Shown here one piece after another: positions 23,101 through 32,350 of a stretch of 64,000 nucleotides of DNA. A model generated the notes under the pieces. It was not told where the DNA came from. It did no database searches and worked only from the letters and a program-made list of their open reading frames with translations. Positions within the stretch are counted from its first letter, which is position 1. Every line of letters starts with the position of its first letter. Made by a program: the position numbers and the translations under genes. The DNA comes from Aradus depressus (taxonomy: Eukaryota > Arthropoda > Insecta > Hemiptera > Aradidae), in the NCBI GenBank assembly GCA_963662175.1, contig OY759223.1, positions 19,879,460 through 19,943,459 of the forward strand, in the 5' to 3' direction.

Positions 23101-26100
23101 TTCAGTTGTGATAGAGTCACTCCCGAGTATTCCTGCACTCAATGTGGACTCTATCATATTCAAGAAGAGCGGAGAACCTCTGGGTCAAGTATTTGATGTA
23201 TTCGGTCCAGTGACCAAACCATTTTACGTACTTCGTTACAACACTCGGGAGGACATCCGAAGCCGAGGCATTGAGATAGACTATGTCGTCTACTATTCAC
23301 CCAGATCTGAGCATTCACAATTCGTCTTCATACCAGAGCTCGCCAGGTAATTATTATTTATTTTTCAAAATTCTTTACAGGGTGAGTTCCTCGTAACTTT
23401 AAAAAAAATTGGATGAAACTAGACCGACAATGGAGTAGAATACCGCCAACCGCACCTTTCTATCTCAATCCGTTGCCGAGATATGATTTTTTAAAGTTTT
23501 TTTTCGAGAAAACCACGTTTTTTGCCATCAAGTCCCACATTTCTCCCCTTTAAATCAATTTTTCTCAACTTTTGACTCGACTTGACTGACTTTTCTCAAC
23601 ATTTCCTATCAGACTAGTGTACTTTCAACTTTGAGAATCACCAACTTAGAACCGAAATAACAGCTAAAACGTTAACATTTTAGAAAAATTAAAATTTCGG
23701 GAAATACTTCCACGTCAACTACTTTCCCGCTCAAGGACCGCTTCAACCGCCCTGGGGGCTAAAAAACTTGCAAATGTAATCAGCTTTCTATTGGTATGAT
23801 CAACTTTGCGATTTCGTATCGATTTCATGGAGAAATTTAATGTTGAATGCGAAAAACGTTATGTAAATCGAAATTAGGGAGGTCACAAATGCAATTTTTT
23901 TTTTTAATATAATCTAGAGATCATGAATGTGGCCAGTTCAGGCCTCACAATAACAAGACCATACTTATGATCTCTAGATTAAAAAAAAAAAAATTGCATT
24001 TGTGGCAAAAAACGTGGTTTTCTCGAAAAACCTTTAAAAATCATATCTCGGCAACGGATTGAGATAGAAAGGTGCAGTTGGCGGCATTCTACTTCATTTT
24101 CGGTCTAGTTTCATCCAATTTTTAAAGAACGTTACGTTTTAAAGAAAAGTTACGAGGGACTCACCCTGTATATGGAATAGTAGGTGAAACTAGCCTTGAG
24201 TCTGTGCTCAGAACTAATTCCTTTCTTGATTTTCAACGATAATTACTTTCTCTAACCTGTTGAATCACTGACAATGTACTTCCCCAGGACGAATTAATCA
24301 ATTAACTTTAAAAAATTCCAAAACCAATCGACTGTTTGAGCTAATAGTCAATAGTTGGCTTACATAGGGGCTTCTAAATTATCATATTAAATTTTGTGTC
24401 GATAAAGTCATTACATCGACTATTAAGGCGTTCGAGTTGAGCCCTCTCCCCTGAACCCCCTTCCCTTCGGCCGATTTCGCTGAAAATTAACGGGTATTGT
24501 CCTCATGGGGTTTAGACTTTAAATATGAAATTTCATGTCGATACTTTGATTATAACAGCAGTTATTAGAGTTTTTTTTGTTAAGCCTTCCCCCTAACCCC
24601 GCTCCCGATTCGGCCGAAAATCAATAGATGTCGTTCTTATGATGTTTTGGATACACATATAAAATGTCGATACATTCATTGTACCGGAAGTTATCGTGTT
24701 CACAAATATACATAGTGTATTACACACAAAGGCAGAGCATTTTAAAAAGATTTTTGAAGATTTATTTGAATTTATTATTCAGGTGGTCGGAAAACTTCGT
24801 ATCGAATTACATGACTTCCCCTATACTTCGCATAGTTGGGGAAGTAAAATTGTATGACGTATCCAATTACCATGTTACGGATAATGGAAATAAATATTAT
24901 TACTATCGAGCAATGGTGTTACTGGCAATTTTTTTTTTTTGTAAAAATGTATTCGTAAGAAGAGTATTTAATTGTATTTTGATTTGAATAGGTTGAAAGG
25001 GAGTGATGCCTCCTGGGTTGGCGATATTGAACCTCCTCCAGAACACCTGGACTTCTCTGACGACGAAGAAGAACGCCGGGTCAAGTCTGTCATCAAGGCT
25101 GAGGTAAGCCCCCCTTGTATAGTAAGAGATAGCCTGTAGGATTTTTATTTATAAATTTTGCTTTTTGCCAGGATTTGTATAATTTTTTTGGATAATATTT
25201 CTTCACTCCTTATACATAAGACTGAGTTTTTTCTAGTTATTTTTTTTTTTAAGATTCCATATTTTTACGTTGCTTACCTGTATATTAATGTTTTTTTGTT
25301 TTTTTTTCTCTTTCATTAAACAGAGACTTGGATCCCGTAGAACAATGTCAACAGACTCTGAAGAAGGACCCTCGTCGAAAATGATGACTTTTGAAGAAAG
25401 AATGAATCAAAAAAACACCCTGCGAAATCAAATGTTTCGCCTCAAAGATGGAGTAAGAAATTGATTTATTTTTTATTACGACAAATTTCATATTAACATT
25501 TTAGAAACTTTTTAAGGGAAAAACGACACTGTCAAGTCAAATTATTAATTTCCCGAAATTTCTAAACTGAATTTCTAGAGTATACTATAGACATACGCAG
25601 TTGATGATACTACCCCGCGTGTTCGTCAAGAAGTTTTCACGGATCACTTTCCATATCAAACGGAACACATCAGATCCGTGATTATATATAGGAGATGTAT
25701 TTTCATTATTTTTTACAATCAATACAGAAGTAAAAACTCAAAAACGTTAAATCAAAAATAATGTAGTTCGATTTAAACTTGTTATAACGATTATTTAAGA
25801 TGGTTAACTGTCTCTTCACTATTTGGTGTTCACACGATGAGCTGATACCGGAGCAGCCATTTTCGAGAGCATTCTTTCGATTACTTGATGAGCATTGTTC
25901 TCCATAGTCTATTGTTCACCACGAGTACCTCCCCCAAGGTTCTACAGTGAACCAGACTTACTACATTGAAGTTCTGAAACGTCTGAGGGACGCCATCCGT
26001 TGCAGAAGGCCAGAAATGACGAGGAATGGCGACTAGTTTTTCCATCATAACAACCCTCCAGCCCTCAGAACTCGTGAATTTTTCGCCAAACACTCGATCA

Positions 26101-26104
26101 CCGT

Positions 26105-26142
<38 letters not shown>

Positions 26143-29100
26143 CCCCCCCCCCCCCCCCCCTACTCACCTGACCTTGCTCCTAACTGTTTCTTGTTCCCCA
26201 AACTTCAAAAGACCCTTGAAAGGAAGAAGATTTGAGACGATTCCCGAGATTAAGACAAATGCGACGAAGCAGCTGAAGGACATTACAAAAGAAGCGTACC
26301 AAGACTGTTTCAACAAGTTAAAACACCGTTGAGCTAAGTGTGTGCGTTGGGGAGGAGAGTACTTTGAAGGAGACCCAGACATGTAACTTCTAAATAAGTA
26401 TATTTTGTTTTATGACGTCAGTCCGCGTATTTTTTGAACAGATCTCGTAGTTTCCCGGCTCCTCAATCGACACTAAGATGCTGATAGCTTCCAATGAAGT
26501 GGTGGGGAAGGGCTCTCGGAGTCGGATTGCCTTACTTGCAAGCTTTCAGAAACAGAACTTAAATTTGTGAATCGAAAGATTGGAATTTCTGATCGATCTG
26601 TCAGAAGGAGACTGAATGAGGTTGAAAATTGTTCGAGAAAGACAGCTGCAGGTCACCTCTTCACTGCACCTCTCCTTATCTCAAGACTTTTTTTGGGACA
26701 CCTTTTATTTTTTCTTCAAGGATGGCCTCTGGGAATGGCTTAATAATATTAAAGGAGGGCATCAATTCAAATGTGCGCACAGAGTTAGTCGGTGCGAACG
26801 GCGGCTTTCTTACTGTTGGCCAGTGTATTACAGATACCCTAGGACATCTGATCCTTTTAAAAGAGAAACGTTTCTCTTAATGAAACACAATATCAAACTG
26901 CACAAAGACGGTGTCGCCTTAATGAGATAGAAATCCAGTCTATTGACTGAATAGGGGGATACGAATCCGATTGATCATACCTAGATCAGAAGGAACATAC
27001 CTGGAACAATTGCAAAATGCTACCAGCAATATTAACAGACGTTGACTGATTTGGGGATAGTTAACCAACTTGAATCATCGTTATAACAAATTATGGAAAA
27101 TATTATTTCTTAATAGCCCCTAAAACTTTTTTACTGATATTAGCTTATCCTTTAGAGTTATCTAGTTCAACTTCCTGGAGAAGTATCTAGGATACAAAAA
27201 GGCTGGGAGAGGGGGTTCGTGCAGAGTGGGGAAATCATAGTACTATTTGGCCTGTGTTTGGTGTGAATAGCAGCTATTCGGTTCTAGTTTTATCAGTCAG
27301 AAAACGTAATGATTAATTGAATATTAAAATAAACTTGAAAAGTTCCGTACTTCGTAATTATAGATTTTTATTACATTTTAGTATATTAAGTAGATACACT
27401 TATCAATCGTCTGGGTAAGATGTTTTCTTCAATTCATTGTTCGCCTGAAGAAAAGTTGAAGCCTTTGGCAACGAAAAATAATATTAAAAGTGTAATTGAG
27501 GATGTTGTAGAGTTGAAACATGAAAACCAAATTTTAAAGCAGAAAGTAACTAAGTTACAAAATACAGGAATAATATTAACAAAAAAAATAATCAATATAG
27601 AAAGTAATATTAGACGAAATAATCTTATATTTAAAGGACTTATTTTGGATAATGTTATTGATCATGCTAAATTGATTACTGATTTTTGTACTTTCTTTCT
27701 AGGGATGAAAGAAAATAGTTTGAATATAGTTAATGCTTTTCCAGTTGGACGGAAAAATAGTTCCAATAGTTGTGTAGTGGTCACTTTTTTGTATAGAAAC
27801 CATTTGGAACTGGTGTTAAAGAAAAGATATTTGTTATATGGTACTCAGTATAGAGTTCATCAAGATTATTCTGAGTTTGTTAGACAAAAGAGGAAAAAAC
27901 TTTTTCAAATAAGAAATGAAATTTTAAAAATTAATAAAAATATTAAATTATTTGTTGGATTTGATTATTTACTAATAAATGGGGAGAAATTTCTGTGGGA
28001 CATTGATGAAGGACTTCTATGGAATTCAATTTGTGGAGTTGACAAAATGAACCAGCTGATTGAGTACGATTTGACAGATTTTTTGAAAATTTTAACTGAA
28101 AATAAGGAGGTGTATTTTTCGTATGATGTGAGTGATGTTTTGAAAAAAGTGTACAATATGTCTTCAATGGCCTCATCGGGGGTGTCCTATGATTGGTCCA
28201 AGAAGAGGAACCTGCCAGGAACCATATGACTAGCTGACCAGGTATAGTTATTGTCTAACATTGTTGTATTTTTGGCGCTGAGTATAATGTATCGCGCATG
28301 AATTATGTCGCTAACTGAGTAGAAAAACGTGGTATCAGCCTTGTTGATAGAGTCGACAGTATATTTACAGCACTGAGGGAAATCGAGGTTCTGTTGTGTA
28401 AAGAAAAATTAAGAACTCAGTTATAATGACTAAGAGTCATTGGTAAAGGTATTATGTTTTTTTTTTTTTTACTTTCTTATATTTATAATGTAGAAAGTAT
28501 TGTAATCGCGCGAAAATCCGAGATCGAGTTTTAAACGGATTTTCACGTTTTAAGATAAAAGTATACGTTGAGTGTCATGGAAAGTTGTGAGCGCTCTAAC
28601 GCAGATACTATGAACTTGAAATTTGGCATGAAGAAGTCACATGTGATAACTTGGATCTTATTAGTTTTTGGCCGAAATCGGACGAAAATTGAGACCACAA
28701 CTACATTTTACAAGATACCGTTTATATTTATGATCTAAACAAAAATCTTTTCAAGTAAAAGTTGTAGAAAAAAACTGACAGACACGTTTTTAATGAGATA
28801 AGGTTTTTCGAAAGTCGTCCGGTTTTCGAGATACATACGGAATTTACCAGAATCCTCGATTTACCGGAAAACTGCCTCCGGAAAAAAGTATGTTGCCGGC
28901 GATTCACAACCTTTTTTTATTTTATATATTTATATCCATCCCGCACCGATGCTGGTTTTATTACACAATGAAAAAAAAAATATTTCTATGTAAATATTTC
29001 TAAGATACGCAAATAATTCTACTCTGGAATAATTAATTTATAATAATATAATATAATCAAATAACTAATGGTATAATTCTAAAAAAAACTGCTGTTTGAA

Positions 29101-30963
29101 TAAATTTTTCAAGTGGTTCCGAACTTTTGACCGATAGTGTACATAAACATTTGAGATACAGGAAAATTTACATTGTAACTGTTAAATAAATGTATGAATT
29201 TTTTAATATATATTTTAAATACTGGAGAATAGATTATTTCTGTTATATCTTCTTTAGGAGGACGATAAGCTGTTATGATTAGGTTATCAATATCCGTGAT
29301 AAATGTTATTTTTTCAAACGTTTTTTGTATTGAATCCTTTTAAATCTGAAAGTGGCTGATGTAGTGGGTTTGTTTCAGTTTATTTCAGATGTTGTAAAGT
29401 AACAATATAGTCTGATCTCTCGCAGATATTTGTGCTGACCGTCTTTCGAGGTTGGCCTCATCATCAGGTTGTCTACCACATTTTCAAAACTTGTTTCTGT
29501 GTTTAAAATAACTATATCATTCTTATAATATCCAATAGTTATTATGAGTCATCAGCCGACTAGTATAATCCTAAATTGAGCCTATCCTAAATTTTTATTC
29601 ACCTATGGTGGGAGTCAACGAGTACCTGAAATCGTACAAGTCCCATCCGAAGAACGGCGTGCTTAAGTTTATTTTACCTGTATAATAATAATATCCAATG
29701 TAATTAATATTGTCGTATTCAATTTTCAAAATATTTTTGTAATCCGTCTACACCAAATGACCAATTTTGGTCTTGATAACTTGGTGTAGATTCATTACAC
29801 GAATATTTTATTTTAAGACAATATTAATTATACTGGATATTTTGAGAATGATATAATTATTTTAAAAATAAAAGCAAGTTTTGAAAATTCCCGAATTTAG
29901 TGAAACGTTAACTAAATCAAAATTAAAATATATTTTGGTAGATCAAATATACGTAATATATATGTATATATAGTAATAGGTAAAATATCTGAATCTGTCT
30001 GAGCAGTTTCGAATAATTATATAAACCAACTAGTTTGACAAATCAGATTCTGGTAAATGCAATTTCTAACGTGCATTTTATCAGTTTTGACGTTTATTGT
30101 ATATGTACTGTTGCTATATGTGGATGTGTTTGTGTGTACAGTGTGGAGATGGGCGCAGGAAGGAGCGTGGAGAGCCCTGGCACCGAGTCTCCCTGCGAAG
30201 TCCCGCCATCGGCCCTTCATCAGACAACAGCCCTGGCCTCATGCGGCCCCCTCATCTCACCGCCCCCGTCTGGACTCCTCCCTCTCCTGCTCCCCGCCTC
30301 CGATGGACTCCCCCGCCTCCTTTCTCTCCGACCTCCCGCCCCCCGCCTCCACTCTTTACTCCTCTTCACTCTACCTCTTCCTCTTCTCACTTCCCAACCC
30401 CTCCTTCTTTCTCCGCCCAATATCTCCCCATTAACAACCGACGTCCTGTCTTCAAGCCCAATATTTCTTCACCACCTTCACCCTCTGGTTTTAGCCCACC
30501 ATTCTCCTCCCAAAGTTCGAATTCAAATTTATTTCAATTTTCAAGTAGTTTTTCTTCTCCTTCGCAGTACCATCGGCCTCCCAATCCAGCCTCCCTCCAG
30601 TATCAAGAGCACCCTAACCTAAATTTCCCCCATGAGAACACATCTTTCTCCCAGCAGTTCGGCCCAAATCCTCCATCCTTTGGGCCGATGAGTCCTCCCT
30701 TCTCCCGCCCTCCTTGCAGGCCTCCACCCCAAAGTGGCCCCAATAGCTCCATGTACCACCGACCCTGCGCTCCGTTTCCCCAGCAGGGTGGTTCCACAAA
30801 CCTACATTTCCCTCGCCCTTGCGGCCCCCCAGGTAACGCCCCTTTTCCCCAACACAACGGCTCCAACAATCCGCCATTTTCCCCTCAGAGCCGACCCACT
30901 AACCCATTTTCCCTACGTAATGATTTCAGCTCCTGCCCTTTTCCTCCCCCTAAATGGAATTAG
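19824..30963 (+). CDS. NAF1: H/ACA ribonucleoprotein complex non-core subunit NAF1, six coding exons
   Basis: NAF1 is the nuclear assembly factor that holds the place of GAR1 on immature H/ACA snoRNPs and telomerase RNP. Joining 19824-20113, 21391-21617, 23106-23346, 24992-25103, 25324-25452 and 30142-30963 gives 606 residues with intact phase at all five GT-AG junctions. Residues 1-110 are acidic and Ser-rich. The Gar1/Naf1 RNA-binding domain spans about residues 150-255, with GQVFDVFGPVTKPFYVLRY at 199-217. It is followed by KGSDASWVGDIEPPPEHLDFSDDEE, split here as KGSDASWVGD and IEPPPEHLDFSDDEE, a block shared with human NAF1. The last 273 residues are Pro/Ser/Phe/Asn-rich, like the proline-rich tail of animal NAF1. 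It converges on NOL10. Intron 5 is the longest at 4.7 kb and is loaded with transposon debris. Confidence 0.92.
20635..21105 (-). mobile_element. LINE 3'-end relic with SINE scrap, NAF1 intron 1
   Basis: The tail motif (GGGACATACATGCCCTAAG) and the AGTTAGACTGGATAAGGAAGG block match the LINE relic at 1640-1985. A reverse SINE scrap (GGGCCTCGGTCGGGTTTCG) lies at about 20740-20790. Confidence 0.5.
21391..21617 (+). CDS. NAF1: NAF1 coding exon 2
   Basis: The acceptor is ttgtttcag and the donor GTGAGA (21618). It encodes the acidic run SDSSSTSEDEEEEEA, then LTLDDLPPIEDLKI and the start of the RNA-binding domain (FGRVMSIVDKL). Confidence 0.9.
22131..22456 (+). mobile_element. tRNA-derived SINE, near full length (NAF1 intron 2)
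   Basis: The 5' head has a tRNA-like A box (GGTAGCTCAGTGGTATGCG) and B box (GGGTTCGTAACCC), then a body with GCCGTCCTTCGGATGGGACG and GCGCTCTGGTAGTAGG, ending GTCATAAAACCTAA. This is one of the two most complete copies of a family found more than ten times in the window. It lies in the sense orientation inside NAF1. Confidence 0.85.
23106..23346 (+). CDS. NAF1: NAF1 coding exon 3, core RNA-binding domain
   Basis: The acceptor is ttctttttcag and the donor GTAATT. It carries most of the Gar1/Naf1 fold: VIESLPSIPALNVDSIIF, GQVFDVFGPV and IDYVVYYSP. It is the best-conserved exon of the gene. Confidence 0.92.
23376..24170. mobile_element. Long-inverted-repeat DNA element in NAF1 intron 3
   Basis: The element starts TACAGGGTGAG and ends CTCACCCTGTA. 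The arms stay inverted copies for about 150 bp; shared landmarks are GGATGAAACTAGACCG, CCGTTGCCGAGATATGATTT and GAGAAAACCACGTTTT. A second, inner inverted repeat lies at about 23885-24005 (TCTAGAGATCAT with ATGATCTCTAGA). No transposase is encoded. The superfamily cannot be fixed without clean target duplications. Confidence 0.7.
24255..24860 (+). repeat. Dispersed repeat A, NAF1 intron 3
   Basis: Starts near TGAATCACTGACAATGTACT, has about three modules (TTCATTACATCGAC-type), and ends CTTCGCATAGTTGGGGAAGT. Confidence 0.65.
24992..25103 (+). CDS. NAF1: NAF1 coding exon 4
   Basis: The acceptor ends gaatag and the donor is GTAAGC. It encodes KGSDASWVGDIEPPPEHLDF and an acidic/basic tail, an order also found just after the RNA-binding domain of vertebrate NAF1. 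It ends in phase 0. Confidence 0.9.
25324..25452 (+). CDS. NAF1: NAF1 coding exon 5
   Basis: The acceptor is cattaaacag and the donor GTAAGA. This 43-codon, phase-0 exon is basic and Met-rich and ends NQMFRLKDG. Confidence 0.85.
25850..26385 (+). pseudogene. Mariner transposase relic (irritans-like), NAF1 intron 5
   Basis: Stitched frames read VHHEYLPQGSTVNQTYY, VLKRLRDAIRCRRPEM, NGDWFFHHNNPPA, YSPDLAPNCFLFPKLQKTL and, near the end, a CFNKLKHR-type block followed by GEYFEGDPDM. This is the order of the C-terminal half of mariner transposases; the D of the usual HHDN triad site appears as N. Frames are broken and a CT/C microsatellite (26105-26160) interrupts the block before YSPDLAP. It is dead. 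Mariner transposases move DNA by cut and paste at TA sites. Confidence 0.8.
26105..26161. repeat. CT microsatellite and C run
   Basis: A run of CT dinucleotides passes directly into about 20 C residues, inside the mariner relic. Confidence 0.95.
26545..26705 (+). pseudogene. Possible Tc1-like helix-turn-helix fragment
   Basis: One frame reads NRKIGISDRSVRRRLNEVE followed by NCSRKTAAGHLF, which resembles the paired-type helix-turn-helix of Tc1-like transposases (an SxRTVxRRL block followed by a basic stretch). Flanking frames are broken. It may be independent of the mariner relic just upstream. Confidence 0.35.
27420..28229 (+). CDS. LINE ORF1-like protein, intact frame in NAF1 intron 5
   Basis: The 269-codon frame is uninterrupted. 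Residues about 25-65 form a heptad-like coiled coil (ELKHENQILKQKVTKL). RRNNLIFKGL follows at about 66-75, then a region with the length and pattern of an RNA-binding fold (AFPVGRKNSSNSCVVVTF, YRVHQDYS). Coiled coil followed by RRNN-I-F-G-type sequence is characteristic of ORF1 or ORF1-like proteins of non-LTR retrotransposons. No endonuclease or reverse transcriptase frame follows before 30142, so the element is truncated. Codon use is very AT-rich. A domesticated gene is possible but nothing seen here supports it. Confidence 0.55.
   Translation: MFSSIHCSPEEKLKPLATKNNIKSVIEDVVELKHENQILKQKVTKLQNTGIILTKKIINIESNIRRNNLIFKGLILDNVIDHAKLITDFCTFFLGMKENSLNIVNAFPVGRKNSSNSCVVVTFLYRNHLELVLKKRYLLYGTQYRVHQDYSEFVRQKRKKLFQIRNEILKINKNIKLFVGFDYLLINGEKFLWDIDEGLLWNSICGVDKMNQLIEYDLTDFLKILTENKEVYFSYDVSDVLKKVYNMSSMASSGVSYDWSKKRNLPGTI
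28495..28920. repeat. Dispersed repeat B (GAGATCGAGTTTTAAACGG family)
   Basis: Shared motifs with other places in the window: a TTGTAATCGCGCGAAAATCC-type start and AGCGCTCTAACGCAG. Related pieces lie at 60-130, 19520-19720 and 31900-32345, where the motif appears in reverse as CGCACGATTACAATA. The family is unclassified. Confidence 0.45.
29425..29905. repeat. Fold-back element split by a SINE
   Basis: The left arm (about 29478-29535) and right arm (about 29835-29900) are inverted: TTTCAAAACTTG with CAAGTTTTGAAAA and ATATCATTCT with AGAATGATAT. A truncated SINE copy sits between, with AATATCCAA on both sides. Confidence 0.6.
29538..29686 (-). mobile_element. SINE fragment nested in a fold-back
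   Basis: It contains the SINE 3' part in reverse (TTATTATGAGTCAT), the middle with ACTCGTTGACTCCC-like sequence, and AACGGCGTGCTTAAG. The 5' tRNA head is missing. Flanking AATATCCAA copies look like its target duplication. Confidence 0.65.
30142..30963 (+). CDS. NAF1: NAF1 coding exon 6, proline-rich C-terminus
   Basis: The acceptor is gtgtgtacag (AG at 30140-30141). The phase-0 frame of 273 codons plus TAG begins CGDGRRKERGEPW and is dominated by Pro, Ser, Phe and Asn. It is much more C- and GC-rich than its surroundings, so other frames also stay open here. The proline-rich tail is typical of NAF1, but exact residues are not conserved, so the link to exon 5 should be confirmed with cDNA. 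Confidence 0.8.
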   Translation, partial: CGDGRRKERGEPWHRVSLRSPAIGPSSDNSPGLMRPPHLTAPVWTPPSPAPRLRWTPPPPFSPTSRPPPPLFTPLHSTSSSSHFPTPPSFSAQYLPINNRRPVFKPNISSPPSPSGFSPPFSSQSSNSNLFQFSSSFSSPSQYHRPPNPASLQYQEHPNLNFPHENTSFSQQFGPNPPSFGPMSPPFSRPPCRPPPQSGPNSSMYHRPCAPFPQQGGSTNLHFPRPCGPPGNAPFPQHNGSNNPPFSPQSRPTNPFSLRNDFSSCPFPPPKWN

Positions 30964-31209
30964 TATTATTCTGACTAGTTTCTTAACTGTAATTAATATG
31001 TTACCCATTCTAGTTTTAAGTAATGAATCTTTTAGTATTTTGTATCTAAATATCTTCGTAATTTTCTCAAAAAAAGTTGTCTGTATACTGAAGTTAGAAG
31101 AAACAGTTTAGCCTTTATATTATACTGTGGACATAAAAATGATAAGCGTCAAAATGAAAAGAAATTAACAGAACCAAAAAACCGTTTTTTGGGGGGTTTT
31201 TTAAATCTT

Positions 31210-31431
31210 TTATTTTTATATATATATATAATGCCCACCTTTATAGAAATTCCTTTCTTTGAGCTGTTGGAAAACGTGGGAGTATTTTTACGCCACAGGG
31301 CCGGGCTACGTTACCGGGGTTATTAATAAACATATGGCCTTTATCTATGAAATAAAATTCTCTCCGGACGGGATTCGAACCCCGTGGTGAGTTTATACAA
31401 CCAAAGCCTTACGTTCTAGCCCACACGGCCC
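31210..31431 (-). mobile_element. Second tRNA-derived SINE family or tRNA pseudogene
   Basis: Read on the minus strand from 31431, the sequence starts GGGGCCGTGTGGGCTAGAAC and carries a perfect B box GGGGTTCGAATCCCG about 50 bases on, giving a tRNA-like head of about 72 bases. A body of about 140 bp follows and ends near an AT-repeat at 31212. The A-box part departs from true tRNAs, so a SINE head or tRNA pseudogene is more likely than a functional tRNA. Confidence 0.55.
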
Positions 31432-31899
31432 CTATATTCTGAAAATGTGCCATATAAGACCTATAATACAACGATTAGGGTGGCAGTGTGAACTTATGAT
31501 TTGTTTGTCACTCTTATTCATATTTTAAATTCATATGGCGCTTCCTATAATCACATTCATTAAAAAAATAACACAAATTACCCGCATATTCAAATAAAAT
31601 AATTGTATATTTAATTTAATTTTCAAAATATGGCTCCTATATTTTCATGTCTACTCCACATACAGGGCCTCACCCAAGGGATACATTGACAATATCTCGA
31701 AAATTACTTTCTGTAAATTATTCAATTTTTTTATATTCCTATTATTTGTGAGCGCTGTCGCCAAAAACATAATTAATCTTTTTTTTTTTTGGCACCAATA
31801 TTTTTATCATACTTTTGTGAATGCAGGACTTTTTGGGGGTGTTTCTCGTTAACTGGGCGGTAAGGTCATAAGTAATAACGGTGTGTTATAAAATGTACT

Positions 31900-32350
31900 G
31901 TAGTAAAGTGGTCTCATTTTTTTTTTTTTTTTCAGATTTCGGTAAAAATAATCAGATCTAAGTTCAAATGTATTACTACAGTTTTTGAGTTAAAGCGCTC
32001 ACAAAGTTCACACAGACGCATAGATAGACAACATCGCGAAACATGATTCGAGACAACATCGCGAAACATGATTCGAGACAACATCGCGAAACATGATTCG
32101 CATGATTACAATACTTTTCGGACTTGATTCTTTTTCATTGGTTTTCCCCGACGATTTGAACGGATGGAACCTGCCTACTGCTATAATCGTTTCTGCGTTA
32201 GAGCGCAGTTCCAAATACATATAGACGCACAGGCAGACATCTACGGGAAAATGGTCTAAACATATTCCGGGGACTTTAAAACGTGAAATTCCGTTGAAAA
32301 CTCGTATCTCGGATTCGCACGATTACAATACTTTTCGGTCATGATTGTTT
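31900..32350. repeat. Dispersed repeat B, tandem fragments
   Basis: Contains AGCGCTCACAAAGTT and two passes of the CGCACGATTACAATACTTTT-type motif, relatives of sequence at 60-130 and 28495-28660 in the other orientation. Confidence 0.45.
32026..32100. repeat. 25-bp tandem repeat, three copies
   Basis: Three exact copies of a 25-bp unit containing AACATCGCGAAACATGATTC. Confidence 0.95.

Noticed and set aside
30035..31111. Other open frames over NAF1 exon 6 on both strands
   Set aside because: They are by-products of the C-rich, stop-poor proline-coding exon; only the phase-0 frame joins exon 5 and ends in the expected place.
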